Assembly: GCA_043812755.1 (NCBI GenBank)
Contig: JBDRLV010000043.1
Location: forward strand, 1 to 31,702
Length of the DNA stretch: 31,702 nt
Direction: 5' to 3'
DNA from: JBDRLV01 sp043812755
GTDB taxonomy: Bacteria > Patescibacteriota > Patescibacteriia > UBA9934 > GWF2-40-263
Under the pieces are notes generated by a model, which was not told the origin of the DNA, made no database searches, and saw only the letters and a program-made list of their open reading frames with translations. Both the position numbers and the translations under genes were made by a program. This document shows, piece after piece, positions 22,970-30,371 of this stretch (positions within the stretch are counted from its first letter, which is position 1; every line of letters starts with the position of its first letter).

Positions 22970-23053
22970 GTTCGTCACGATGAACACTCAGGCGTCAAGC
23001 GAGCGCTGTATCTCAGACGCCAGACAGCAACGAACGCTCAACACAGCTGAGCG
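22970..23053. other. Structured intergenic element with nested stems
   Basis: GTTCGT (22970-22975) pairs with ACGAAC (23030-23035) and encloses GGCGTC (22991-22996)/GACGCC (23016-23021). It is followed by the hairpin CGCTCA-acacagc-TGAGCG (23035-23053). It is far more GC-rich than its neighbours and lies in the convergent gap before the terminator. It may be a structured 3' end, a small RNA or another palindromic repeat. Confidence 0.5.
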
Positions 23054-23065
23054 GCGAACAATAAT

Positions 23066-23094
23066 AAAAAAGGCGAGGTGAGAATCTCGCTTTT
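23066..23094. terminator. Bidirectional terminator between the surface protein and pyrE-like genes
   Basis: GCGAG/CTCGC stem with loop GTGAGAAT, flanked by an A-run on the left and a T-run on the right, between two convergent genes. Confidence 0.75.
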
Positions 23095-23737
23095 ATGATT
23101 GAGTTTTTCCTCCGTGCCCGACTTGCGTGTCAATGAGCACATCCTGATCACACAAAGGACATGGTGCGTCCCAGGCTGGAAGCTTGCGATCAATGAGACG
23201 GATAAACACAGCCGTGTGTTCAATTGGCCTTGCAGGATCTTGCAGATCTCGCAATGTCATACCACTGCGGTTCCACAGTGTTCCCAATGCAACAATGTTC
23301 CCACCGTGATCTTGCACTGATCTAATGACTTTTCTGGTTGTTTTACCTGTGTTGACTATGTCATCAACCACTGCAACTGAGGCCCCTTGGAGCATGTGCT
23401 CATTTCCCCTAAAATCAAATTCATCGCTGTCCATGCGTTTTGGTTTATAGGCACATAAACCCTGAGTTCTGATTCCACCATACTGCAACCACAAAGCAAC
23501 AAAATCAGAAAAACGCACACCATCAACTTCAGGGCCCACAACAACATCAATTGGGACTCTTACAGATGTAGAAATCCCAAGAGCAATTGCGCTGGCAATC
23601 TGCAACCGATCATATGGATCAGTAATAGCTGCTTTGTTCACATATGTATCAAGGTGTTTTCCGCTTGTACCCACAAAATGTCCTCTGAGCACTGCACCGG
23701 CTCTTTCAAGCATTTGTACAAATCTTTCCTCAGCCAT
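23093..23737 (-). CDS. Orotate phosphoribosyltransferase-like protein (PyrE family)
   Basis: A 214-residue type I phosphoribosyltransferase. The PRPP-binding loop is VAVVDDIVNTGKTTRK; other family features are GTSGKHLDTYVNKAAITD and IDVVVGPEVDGVRFSDFVA. The domain order and TYVNKAA resemble orotate phosphoribosyltransferase, which makes OMP in pyrimidine synthesis. A C-terminal CPLCDQDVLIDTQVGHGG adds a CxxC pair not found in enterobacterial PyrE. No other pyrimidine gene is near, so substrate identity is open. The start ATG 23737 lies 5 nt after GGAGGGG. A longer frame from TTG 23761 also has an AGGAGG, but with no spacing, and it would add MFFFRRGH. Confidence 0.82.
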   Translation of the reverse strand: MAEERFVQMLERAGAVLRGHFVGTSGKHLDTYVNKAAITDPYDRLQIASAIALGISTSVRVPIDVVVGPEVDGVRFSDFVALWLQYGGIRTQGLCAYKPKRMDSDEFDFRGNEHMLQGASVAVVDDIVNTGKTTRKVIRSVQDHGGNIVALGTLWNRSGMTLRDLQDPARPIEHTAVFIRLIDRKLPAWDAPCPLCDQDVLIDTQVGHGGKTQS

Positions 23738-23796
23738 GTGACCCCTCCTGAAAAAGAACAACCTCCTTAAATACTGTCACTACCTTAGTTGAAAAC

Positions 23797-23820
23797 AAAA
23801 AAACAGGCAAGAGACCTGTG
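23797..23820 (-). terminator. Terminator of the leftward udk-HD-ruvA-femAB cluster
   Basis: On the minus strand ACAGG-tctcttg-CCTGT is followed by seven T residues, about 30 nt after the FemAB-like stop codon. Confidence 0.75.
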
Positions 23821-23849
23821 TTGGAAAAATTTTATTAATGACAGTAAGA

Positions 23850-24860
23850 TTATGCACCCTTAAGCCTTTTTACAATCTTATACAACATATACATTTTTTG
23901 ATCATAAACCAAATCATAAGTGCCTACAAAGCTGATTCTCTTACCACCAAACCCTGTCTTGAATTTTGTAATACCTGTCCATGGGTGATTCTCTACTGCT
24001 CCTTCAGGAGCAACCCCCCACCAATCATAAGCCTTTATTCCGTTCTTTTTCGCATCAGAAATCAATGCCCAATGTAGTGCATATGGTGCCATAATATTTC
24101 TGTACTCATTTGATGATGCTCCGTGTAAATATGTTCGAACACCATTATAATCCATCATGATATTCACTGCGACAATCTGCTTTTGATAACTTGCTGTTGC
24201 AAGAAATGCTCTCGGCTCCTTATCATTACAACTTTTTAACATCTGCTCATAATATTCTTTTTTATGAAGACCAAAACCGTCACCACGTTTTGAAGTCTGC
24301 TGAAAAATACTCCACATATGATCAGTAAATGTATGTTTTGGAAAATCAATCTCAACTTCTTTGCGCTGAGCCAGACGAATATTATAACGAGTCTTGTGAT
24401 GCATTCGAGCCAATAACTCTTTTTCATCTTTTTCAAGATCAAGCATTAATGTGTCTTGTGGTTGAACATTATTTGTCTTTTTTGCTCCTGTTGGAATACC
24501 TGTTATTGGGTCAAGTCGCAAAAAAATTGATCTACTGTCATTGCGAGCGACCAACGGGAGCGAAGCAATCTTCTCACTCAAGGAGATTACTTCGTCGGCC
24601 TGCGGCCTCCTTGCAATGACAAAGAGTGGCCCACGCGGGCAATACCAATAATATTTTCCAAATGGCATTTGCATTTGAATCAACAAAGCCACACCCTGAA
24701 TCTGACCTTCATCATTAAACTCTCCCAACCGCACAACCTTTTTCCCATAGGCGCTTTGAAACTCACCCCAATCCCAAGAATGCAAAAAAGCTCCAGAAAT
24801 TGGAGCGTTCTTTTTTACAAATTCCTCCCATTTATTTTTATCTACTATTTCTTTAAACAT
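23850..24860 (-). CDS. FemAB/FemX-like peptidyltransferase with an in-frame repeat insertion
   Basis: A 336-residue protein of the FemABX family (tandem GNAT folds), which adds amino acids from aminoacyl-tRNA to the lipid-linked peptidoglycan precursor. Recognised segments are FLHSWDWGEFQSAYGKKVVR, MHHKTRYNIRLAQRKEVEI, TYLHGASSNEYRNIMAPYAL and YDWWGVAPEG, followed by WTGITKFKTGFGG. Residues about 81-109 (VIARRPQADEVISLSEKIAS and LPLVARNDS) interrupt an otherwise normal N-terminal domain and are encoded by a palindromic repeat; without them PRGPLF would join RSIFLRLDP as in relatives. The gene starts 4 bp after ruvA stops and is part of a leftward operon. Specificity, meaning which residue or bridge it makes, is unknown. 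Confidence 0.87.
   Translation of the reverse strand: MFKEIVDKNKWEEFVKKNAPISGAFLHSWDWGEFQSAYGKKVVRLGEFNDEGQIQGVALLIQMQMPFGKYYWYCPRGPLFVIARRPQADEVISLSEKIASLPLVARNDSRSIFLRLDPITGIPTGAKKTNNVQPQDTLMLDLEKDEKELLARMHHKTRYNIRLAQRKEVEIDFPKHTFTDHMWSIFQQTSKRGDGFGLHKKEYYEQMLKSCNDKEPRAFLATASYQKQIVAVNIMMDYNGVRTYLHGASSNEYRNIMAPYALHWALISDAKKNGIKAYDWWGVAPEGAVENHPWTGITKFKTGFGGKRISFVGTYDLVYDQKMYMLYKIVKRLKGA
24534..24620. repeat. Palindromic repeat inserted in frame in the FemAB-like gene
   Basis: On the plus strand the element begins GTCATTGCGAGCGACC and ends CTTGCAATGAC, so its ends are inverted repeats. Inside, GAAGCAATCTTCTC faces GAGATTACTTC. It belongs to the widespread GTCATTGCGAGCGAAGCAATC class of repeats, which is usually intergenic. 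Confidence 0.85.
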
Positions 24861-24864
24861 AATA

Positions 24865-25410
24865 CTATCTTGAAAGCATTTTCAATGCTGTGCGAATACA
24901 TTCCTCAGTATCTTCCACTTCAATCACAGCCAATACATCCTGTGCCTGTCTTCGCTGATACCCAAGCCCAACCAATGCCTCAAGCGCATCTTTATTATAC
25001 TGACTGGTAATAGGCTCTTCTGCTAAAACACCTTTAAGTTCCAAAATTATTTTTTGCGCTGTCTTTTTACCAATGCCTGGTACATTCATTAAAAAAGTCA
25101 AATCTCCACTCATGATTTTACTTTTTACTTCATCAATGTCTGATGAAAAAATAATTCTCTGAGCGTTTCTTGGCCCAACCCCTGAGATGCTAATCAGTTT
25201 CCAAAATAATTCCAAAGCCCCCATAGATTGAAATCCAAAAAGCTCATGTGCATCATCTCGAATTATCTCATGAGTATAAAGTGAAACCTCGCCACTTAAC
25301 GAATGCACAGCTGAGTCAGGCAACGATACTTTGTAACCAATACCATCTCGCACTAAAATAACAAAATTCAATCCTTTGTATTCAATTGTGCCTTGTAACA
25401 TTATTATCAT
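24865..25410 (-). CDS. ruvA: Holliday junction branch migration protein RuvA
   Basis: A 181-residue protein, slightly shorter than usual (about 190-205). Its N-terminal OB fold aligns with B. subtilis RuvA (MIIMLQGTIEY versus MIEFVKGTIDY), which supports ATG 25410. Two helix-hairpin-helix motifs follow, LISISGVGPRNAQRIIF and LMNVPGIGKKTAQKIILELK. The C-terminal domain III, LEALVGLGYQRRQAQDVLA, contacts RuvB. RuvA binds Holliday junctions and recruits the RuvB motor; ruvB and ruvC are not in this window. It sits between the HD-domain gene (36 bp upstream) and the FemAB-like gene (4 bp downstream). A GAGAAG lies 2 nt before the first ATG, or 11 nt before the second ATG at 25401. Confidence 0.94.
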   Translation of the reverse strand: MIIMLQGTIEYKGLNFVILVRDGIGYKVSLPDSAVHSLSGEVSLYTHEIIRDDAHELFGFQSMGALELFWKLISISGVGPRNAQRIIFSSDIDEVKSKIMSGDLTFLMNVPGIGKKTAQKIILELKGVLAEEPITSQYNKDALEALVGLGYQRRQAQDVLAVIEVEDTEECIRTALKMLSR

Positions 25411-25446
25411 ATCTTCTCTCTGATCGTTGAAAAACTAGATGATATA

Positions 25447-26679
25447 TCATTCTTCTTCATCTCCCCCTTTACCAAACATCAATTCGTAAAAATTACCTGC
25501 CCTATTTTTAATTTCTGAAAAAACTTCTTTTGGTAAATTTGGCATTGGAGCATCTTCAAGTATGCTCTTATGAATCTGGTGTAATAATTTCCCAAATTCA
25601 GGTCCAGGTTCCATTTGCAAAAGATCCAACAGCGCAGCCCCATCTAACCTTACTTTTCGAAATAACATGTTTTTTTCTTTTTCCTTTTTTTGCTCATATG
25701 CCATAACTTTTTCCACGCGTTTTTGTGGGCTATAATCATGTTCGGAAACAAGAAAGTTTTTTATGAGATCAAACTCATGCCATTGAACATTATTATTAAT
25801 TCGCTTTGATGCACACACAATATCAAGAAAAAAGCAGGATTGCAGAAGATCAATATAATCATCAGCATCATACCCTCTTTCATGTGCAATTGCCAAATGT
25901 CTTGAAATCCTTGAGGGACTAATCTTTTTGAAATCTGAAATCGGCTCAAGATGATGCGCAATCAAATCCTCAAGCATCTCTGTATCTCTTTGTGTAAGCC
26001 TACTTGCTTTGCACACTCTTTGCAAAAGACTGTGATGTACAGGCGTATGAATTGCTCTACCATGACCTGGATATCGACAGCGTATTTGATATGTTTTATA
26101 AAACAAACTTGAAATAGTCTGAATACTCTCGCCTGAATACTTTTTTGCAAAATCCTCGTACAATTCAATATATTTTGATCGCTGTGCAGCAAATTCACTA
26201 TTGCAAATTTCTTTGAAGTGAGTGAAATTGCCAACATCAAAACCAAGTGCATTGCCCCTGCTTCCCTGTGGCGAAGACACTGAAAAACACGCCCATTTGG
26301 CAACATCATGGCAGAGTGCAAAACTTTCAAACAAACTAATATTCTCTTTGATTATCTCCTCCATTTCATCAATCTCTCCTTCATATCCTTTCATCTGCCT
26401 AAACTCTTCTACATCAATGAGATGAAATTTTTCCTCATCAAGAGCATACAAAACAATAAGAATAAGTTTTAAATGGCTTCGTAGATATGGCCCCTCTGTA
26501 TGATAAGGCGCAGATTGTGGTGTTTTAAATGACTCAGCAATTAAAGGTTCTGATTGTGTAGCAGCATCCAAAAGCGAATCAGCTCGTTTGTTTAAACGAG
26601 TGTCTTTTTCAATTCTTGCAATTGCGTCTGCAAGAAATTCTGTTTCGCCCTTTTTATGAACTGATATTGTCCTCCACAT
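25447..26679 (-). CDS. HD-domain protein, probable metal-dependent phosphohydrolase
   Basis: A 410-residue protein without signal peptide or membrane segment. A metal-binding HD pair is seen in FALCHDVAKWA (His124, Asp125). Further His-rich motifs are HGRAIHTPVHHSLLQ and LIAHHLEPISDFKKI, followed by CFFLDIVCASKR, which could supply the later His and Asp ligands. This pattern suits an HD phosphohydrolase, but the exact subfamily (nucleotidase, cyclic nucleotide or tRNA-end enzyme) is not recognised. The start at ATG 26679 lies about 10 nt after TACAAT on the same strand, so the mRNA could be nearly leaderless. It lies between udk-like and ruvA genes with gaps of 36-39 bp. Confidence 0.72.
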   Translation of the reverse strand: MWRTISVHKKGETEFLADAIARIEKDTRLNKRADSLLDAATQSEPLIAESFKTPQSAPYHTEGPYLRSHLKLILIVLYALDEEKFHLIDVEEFRQMKGYEGEIDEMEEIIKENISLFESFALCHDVAKWACFSVSSPQGSRGNALGFDVGNFTHFKEICNSEFAAQRSKYIELYEDFAKKYSGESIQTISSLFYKTYQIRCRYPGHGRAIHTPVHHSLLQRVCKASRLTQRDTEMLEDLIAHHLEPISDFKKISPSRISRHLAIAHERGYDADDYIDLLQSCFFLDIVCASKRINNNVQWHEFDLIKNFLVSEHDYSPQKRVEKVMAYEQKKEKEKNMLFRKVRLDGAALLDLLQMEPGPEFGKLLHQIHKSILEDAPMPNLPKEVFSEIKNRAGNFYELMFGKGGDEEE

Positions 26680-26718
26680 ATTGCTTATATTGTACGTGAT
26701 AAAAACGATAAAACCAAA

Positions 26719-27318
26719 TTAAGTTTCAGAAAATAGATACTTATTTATTAGAAAATCAGCCTTTGCAGTAACTTCCACCATAGACTCATGGCCATTAATA
26801 CATTCGTGAGCAAACTGCTTGTTTGGTAACACATGTTCTCTAGCTGCAAGCTTTGCAACATTGTGATAATAATTCAAATCATAATAAGGTTGACGCTCAA
26901 GCCGTCTTTGCAAAGCAAGCTCCTCACTCACATCAAGCCATATGCGCAAATCAAAAAGTTCTCGCACTCTTTGGTCTGAAAAAAGCATAAGCCCTTCTGC
27001 AAAAACAACAGGTGCGGGTTTATATAAAATGTTTCCAATACGCTTATTCTGACCTCTATTATACACAGGGATAAAAACATCCTCTCCCCTTTTTATGCTC
27101 AGCAATGTCTGATAAACATCATCCATGTGCAAACTGTCAGGTAAATCCCAGTGAACAATCCCTTTAACAACTGGACACTCACTTTCATCCTTATAAAAAG
27201 CATCCAAACGAAAACGCTTAACACCACCTTGCATTTCAAGGTGGTCTGTAAGAGTAGATTTTCCAGCTCCAGATAGTCCTGCAAGCCCAATTAAAAATGG
27301 AATCATAACCGCAAACAT
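26719..27318 (-). CDS. Uridine kinase-like P-loop kinase
   Basis: A 199-residue kinase of the uridine kinase/phosphoribulokinase family. The Walker A motif is GLSGAGKST (residues 14-22). RLDAFYKD resembles the substrate-binding D-x-F/Y-Y segment of uridine kinase, HWDLPDSLHMDDVYQTL matches its (N/D)xDxPxA(F/L)D region, and EGLMLFSDQRVRELFDLRIW is the Walker B-like strand. The expected reaction is phosphorylation of uridine or cytidine, but the family includes other nucleoside-like kinases. The first Met (27318) or Met5 (27306) could be the start. It is the first gene of the leftward cluster and shares a short divergent promoter region with the small membrane protein at 27361. Confidence 0.82.
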   Translation of the reverse strand: MFAVMIPFLIGLAGLSGAGKSTLTDHLEMQGGVKRFRLDAFYKDESECPVVKGIVHWDLPDSLHMDDVYQTLLSIKRGEDVFIPVYNRGQNKRIGNILYKPAPVVFAEGLMLFSDQRVRELFDLRIWLDVSEELALQRRLERQPYYDLNYYHNVAKLAAREHVLPNKQFAHECINGHESMVEVTAKADFLINKYLFSET

Positions 27319-27339
27319 GGTATCATATCAAAGACATTT

Positions 27340-27345
27340 TATACT
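27340..27345 (+). promoter_or_regulatory. Candidate -10 box of the small membrane protein gene
   Basis: TATACT ends 15 nt before ATG 27361. On the other strand TATAAA (27342-27337) and TATGAT (27327-27322) precede the udk-like gene, so the 42-bp gap probably holds two divergent promoters. Confidence 0.4.
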
Positions 27346-27360
27346 AGTCATTAAAAAAAT

Positions 27361-27567
27361 ATGACACTTACTTTTATTGGTTTCACTCTCGATGTGTTGG
27401 GGAAACTTCTCATTGCAGTTGTTACACTTCGTATCCATATCAAACACTTTAAAAAACACAGAGTTGACCAAAAAGAAATAGCTCGTGATGCGCGCCTGTC
27501 AATTATCGGAATCACAATGATTGCTGTTGGTTACATATTGCGAGTACCATACGAATACGGTTTATAA
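27361..27567 (+). CDS. Small two-helix membrane protein, unknown
   Basis: A 68-residue protein with two hydrophobic helices (about 4-24 and 46-62) joined by a basic, His-rich loop (RIHIKHFKKHRVDQKEIARD). Positive-inside logic puts the loop in the cytoplasm and both ends outside. A candidate -10 box and a strong terminator frame it as a one-gene unit, which supports it being real. No family is recognised. Confidence 0.65.
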   Translation: MTLTFIGFTLDVLGKLLIAVVTLRIHIKHFKKHRVDQKEIARDARLSIIGITMIAVGYILRVPYEYGL

Positions 27568-27587
27568 AAATACAAATTCCACAAATA

Positions 27588-27616
27588 AAAAAAGGGCTCA
27601 GAAGATGCCCTTTTGT
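27588..27616. terminator. Bidirectional terminator
   Basis: AAAAGGGC/GCCCTTTT stem with a 9-nt loop and A- and T-rich flanks, between the convergent small membrane protein gene and the M15-type peptidase gene. Confidence 0.88.
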
Positions 27617-27622
27617 GTTTGA

Positions 27623-28318
27623 TTACTCACAACCTCGCGAGCCAGGCCTGCCATAACAATCATTGGTTACACTTGGGCCCTCATTTGCCTCAAAATGCCA
27701 AACCTCGCTATGCAGACGATAAAGACCTGATCCATCGCGTTGACCATACATAATTGATGCAAGCACTGACGTATACTCAATCGGTGCAACGCTTTGCTCT
27801 TGAAAAATGGACACACCTCGTTTCCTTCCAGCTGGCGACATGCCACCCCAAATATAGGTACCATCTGCGTATACCATATGGACATCTGCAGCATCGCCTT
27901 TTGCATGCCTTGTTGAAAATGGATTCCCTGCTGTTAGATCACTGCATGCCATTTCAATTCGTTTCCGAGCTGGCCGGAATGCCGAAGTAACAATGAGCTT
28001 GCGATCAAGAAGTGTGGCGCGATACGCTGCCCCAAGAAGCTTTTGATTCATTTGAGCAGATGTATAGCGTTCACATTCACCCCCAACATACTCAAGCCCT
28101 GGGTAATCAGGAATTGGAACAAGCCCTCGCCTTCGTGCTTCTGCTTTTGCTTCAGCACATCTTTGCTTGCCATCTACTTTGATTTTGAGCCCTTGCTCTG
28201 TGAACACAACCCCGCTTTTACAGCGATAACTTAAACTGTTGCCACCACCACGCCCAAAGGAGGCAGAAGCAAACAGCATCAGTATGACAAAAAACAAATA
28301 GCTCAGTTTTTGCCTCAC
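27623..28318 (-). CDS. Secreted M15 (VanY/DacY-like) peptidase, copy 1
   Basis: A 231-residue exported protein with signal peptide 1-22 (LMLFASASFG). The zinc-peptidase M15 pattern is complete: SAFRP, then STRHAKGDAADVH (His138, Asp145) and EVWHFE (Glu205, His208). M15 enzymes cut D-Ala-D-Ala or other peptidoglycan cross-links. Four to five Cys residues outside the active site (Cys33, 54, 82, 125 and near the C-terminus) suggest disulfides. The start is GTG 28318, five nt after AAGGAGG. A terminator separates it from the preceding gene. It is a distant paralogue of the gene at 28862, sharing the ASIMY segment and the WHFE motif. It could remodel the own wall or act on a host cell; the sequence does not tell. 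Confidence 0.85.
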   Translation of the reverse strand: MRQKLSYLFFVILMLFASASFGRGGGNSLSYRCKSGVVFTEQGLKIKVDGKQRCAEAKAEARRRGLVPIPDYPGLEYVGGECERYTSAQMNQKLLGAAYRATLLDRKLIVTSAFRPARKRIEMACSDLTAGNPFSTRHAKGDAADVHMVYADGTYIWGGMSPAGRKRGVSIFQEQSVAPIEYTSVLASIMYGQRDGSGLYRLHSEVWHFEANEGPSVTNDCYGRPGSRGCE

Positions 28319-28401
28319 GTCAGCCTCCTTGTGTGAAAGATCATGCCTTGAAAAAGACCTGTTATGTAACCATGAATAAACACTTTTGTCAAGAGAAAAA
28401 C

Positions 28402-28433
28402 AAAAAAGGTCCTGTATTTCTACAGAAACCTTG
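28402..28433 (-). terminator. Terminator after the acidic zinc-ribbon gene
   Basis: On the minus strand AAGGTTTCTGT and ACAGGACCTT form an imperfect stem followed by a run of T residues, directly downstream of the stop codon at 28447. Confidence 0.75.
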
Positions 28434-28446
28434 AGATAAACCGACC

Positions 28447-28659
28447 CTAGAGCCAGTCGTCTTCGAAGTCCTCGTCGTCCTCATCGTCTTCGTCGTCGAG
28501 GTCATCGTCTTCGTTGTTGGTGTCTTCTTCTTCATCAACTTCCTGAACATCAACAGCAATGATTTGTCCGCAATCCTCGCACGAGATCACAGACTCATCA
28601 GACAAATCAAATTCTCCCCCACATTCAGGACAGACTTCAATCGTCTGACATTCTCGCAT
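28447..28659 (-). CDS. Small zinc-ribbon protein with polyacidic tail
   Basis: A 70-residue protein. A zinc ribbon is formed by CPECGGEFDL and SCEDCGQII (Cys10, Cys13, Cys27, Cys30). The second half is almost only Asp and Glu, ending EDFEDDWL. Ribbon plus acidic tail recalls LysW-type amino-group carrier proteins, but the terminal EDWGE motif needed by LysW is not present and no lysine/arginine genes are near. An AAGGAGG lies 5 nt before the ATG. It follows the 60-aa gene by 9 bp and is the last gene of that leftward unit. Confidence 0.75.
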   Translation of the reverse strand: MRECQTIEVCPECGGEFDLSDESVISCEDCGQIIAVDVQEVDEEEDTNNEDDDLDDEDDEDDEDFEDDWL

Positions 28660-28668
28660 GTCCCCTCC

Positions 28669-28851
28669 TTAGGAAGCTTGTGCCTCCTCGATTTCATTCA
28701 TGGCAATGGCTGTCAGGGTTCCAAGCACAGGCTCGTCGCCTTGAAGCTCGCACTCTGGAACCAACTCGCCGGAAGCAAGCTTCACAAACACGGTTCCGGC
28801 AACCGCATCCATGATTCTGTCACCAACCAAACAAGGAACTTGATGAGCCAT
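28669..28851 (-). CDS. Small protein, 60 aa, unknown
   Basis: The start MAHQVPCLVGDRIMD at ATG 28851 lies 6 nt after AAGGAG; the frame is open further upstream but would overlap the M15 gene. The product is mostly hydrophobic/neutral beta-prone sequence (VAGTVFVKLASGELVPEC) with an acidic end. It has no signal peptide and no recognised family. It sits between the M15-type peptidase (10 bp upstream) and the acidic zinc-ribbon gene (9 bp downstream), so the three are one transcription unit. Confidence 0.65.
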   Translation of the reverse strand: MAHQVPCLVGDRIMDAVAGTVFVKLASGELVPECELQGDEPVLGTLTAIAMNEIEEAQAS

Positions 28852-28861
28852 CAGAGTCTCC

Positions 28862-29581
28862 TTACTGCCCAAGAGAGGCAATAACGGTTGAAGGATCTTC
28901 GCGGGTCTGGCACTCACAACCTTCCCCGTTGGGATAGGTAAAACAGCCAGCAATCACATTGCGTCGAGTCGCCCGCTCAAAGTGCCAAATCTCAGCGCAG
29001 TAGCGGTACCACCCAGTATTATACATGATAGAGGCAAGCTCACGCATGTACCACTTGGGTGCATCCCACTGATCACGCCACCGACCTGTCCAAAGCGGCA
29101 CACCAAACTCATCACCAAGCTGAACATCAACTGCTGCACGATCAACTCTCCCATGGTTTGATGCACCAGGCACTGCATACACTGATGGAATGCGTGGCTG
29201 TCTCCCAAGCCTGTTGGCTCGCAACACTTCAGCACACGCAAGACCAACCTGAACCTTCATAGTGCGATATCCACCTGCAACCACAATAGTTCGTCCTGTC
29301 AGGTAAGCAAGCTGTGCTGCGTCTTCAATGGCATTGCGATCATCTTCGCTTACCACATGCACTGGCCCCCAATAAAGCGAAAGGCCAGGGATTTCTTCAA
29401 GCTCAATCAGATCGCTTGGCTCATTGTCTTTTGAAAAAAAACGAACAAGCTCTTTACGCCCATCTTCTGTTGAACAGTTCTCTGGTGTCAGATGGTTCTG
29501 CCACCAGAATTTTGCACTGCCAAAAGAGACAGAGCTGGTCATCAACACAACACACACCACAAACAAATTTACGATCCGCAT
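28862..29581 (-). CDS. Secreted M15-like peptidase, copy 2 (divergent)
   Basis: A 239-residue exported protein with signal peptide of about 21 residues (NLFVVCVVLMTSSVSFG). An M15-like active site is seen: GGYRT, then ASNHGRVDRAAVDV and AEIWHFE. Compared with copy 1 and with classical VanY, the spacing between the His and Asp ligands is two residues longer (H-x8-D, not H-x6-D), so activity should be checked. The second ATG (29581) is preferred because it lies 5 nt after GGAG; the first ATG is only 2 nt away. It heads a unit with the 60-aa and zinc-ribbon genes. Like copy 1 it has many Cys, including a C-terminal CFTYPNGEGCEC. Confidence 0.78.
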   Translation of the reverse strand: MRIVNLFVVCVVLMTSSVSFGSAKFWWQNHLTPENCSTEDGRKELVRFFSKDNEPSDLIELEEIPGLSLYWGPVHVVSEDDRNAIEDAAQLAYLTGRTIVVAGGYRTMKVQVGLACAEVLRANRLGRQPRIPSVYAVPGASNHGRVDRAAVDVQLGDEFGVPLWTGRWRDQWDAPKWYMRELASIMYNTGWYRYCAEIWHFERATRRNVIAGCFTYPNGEGCECQTREDPSTVIASLGQ

Positions 29582-29617
29582 CATGTCTCCTTTCTATGCA
29601 CCACGCGCGTGATGCAT

Positions 29618-29745
29618 TTTCCAGAATTTATAACAGCATCCTGTATATTGTATTTTGTATCCTGTATTAAAATCATGTAATTCGTATACAAGATACAAGA
29701 TACCAAATACTAAATACCCTCGTATTTATAAACTCTGGAAAAGGC
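29618..29745. repeat. Long AT-rich palindrome upstream of the M15 operon
   Basis: TTTTCCAGAATTTATAA on the left pairs with TTTATAAACTCTGGAAAA on the right; between them repeats of TGTAT/ATACA (TATCCTGTAT, GATACAAGATACC) also pair. It fills most of the 200-bp gap between the 191-aa gene and the M15 gene and would make a very long cruciform or RNA hairpin. Confidence 0.75.
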
Positions 29746-29795
29746 CTATGCGATGCTTTGCACAGGCATGTTTGTTGAAAGATCAAATGTGGCTG

Positions 29796-30371
29796 TTAGG
29801 CAGCCTGCTCCTCGCGGATCTCGTCGCTCTCATCGTCCTGATCAGGCTCGAAGTTGCGATCAAACACAACTTCCACATTGGCAAGCGAAAGAGCGCTCAG
29901 AAGCGAACGTGCCTCAATGGCTGCAACCACTCCTGCTGCAAACAGCTGGAAAATGATACGCCTGTGGGTCACACGCTCCGGAATCTCAAACCCGTCGTGC
30001 GCAAGCTGGCGAAGAACACGCCACAGAGGCATGCGCACACTTGAGATAGAGTTCAGATGATGGCCGAGCTCCTCGGCCACATCACCAGAATCATCCACAG
30101 CATCAAGCAGTTCGTTTGCCTGCTCCATGGCTCGCGCCACCTGCAGTCCTCCAAAGGACAGCTTGATGCGGTCCAGTGTGAAGCCTGCCTCAAGCGGATT
30201 GCCACGATCACGCTCAAGCTCGCCCAACACAAACTGCGCACACAGCAGGGCAAGCGATGGCCCTGCCTTCTTGATGATCTCGCCAGCGTCACAGCCGTTG
30301 AAACCAAGACCACGAATGGCAGTGTTCTGCGCAGACGCAAACGACTTCTTCTCAGTGCTTGTCCAGTTCAT
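29796..30371 (-). CDS. Hypothetical protein, 191 aa
   Basis: No family is recognised. The product is soluble and mainly helical, with an Ala/Leu-rich centre (LDRIKLSFGGLQVARAMEQA, NELLDAVDDSGDVAEELGHH) and a strongly acidic C-terminus (DQDDESDEIREEQAA). No signal peptide or membrane helix is seen. The ATG at 30371 lies 5 nt after AGGAGG. Codon use and G+C are visibly higher than in the housekeeping genes on the left. It is a one-gene unit between two AT-rich palindromes. Long frames on the opposite strand are judged shadows because of this ribosome binding site. Confidence 0.72.
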   Translation of the reverse strand: MNWTSTEKKSFASAQNTAIRGLGFNGCDAGEIIKKAGPSLALLCAQFVLGELERDRGNPLEAGFTLDRIKLSFGGLQVARAMEQANELLDAVDDSGDVAEELGHHLNSISSVRMPLWRVLRQLAHDGFEIPERVTHRRIIFQLFAAGVVAAIEARSLLSALSLANVEVVFDRNFEPDQDDESDEIREEQAA

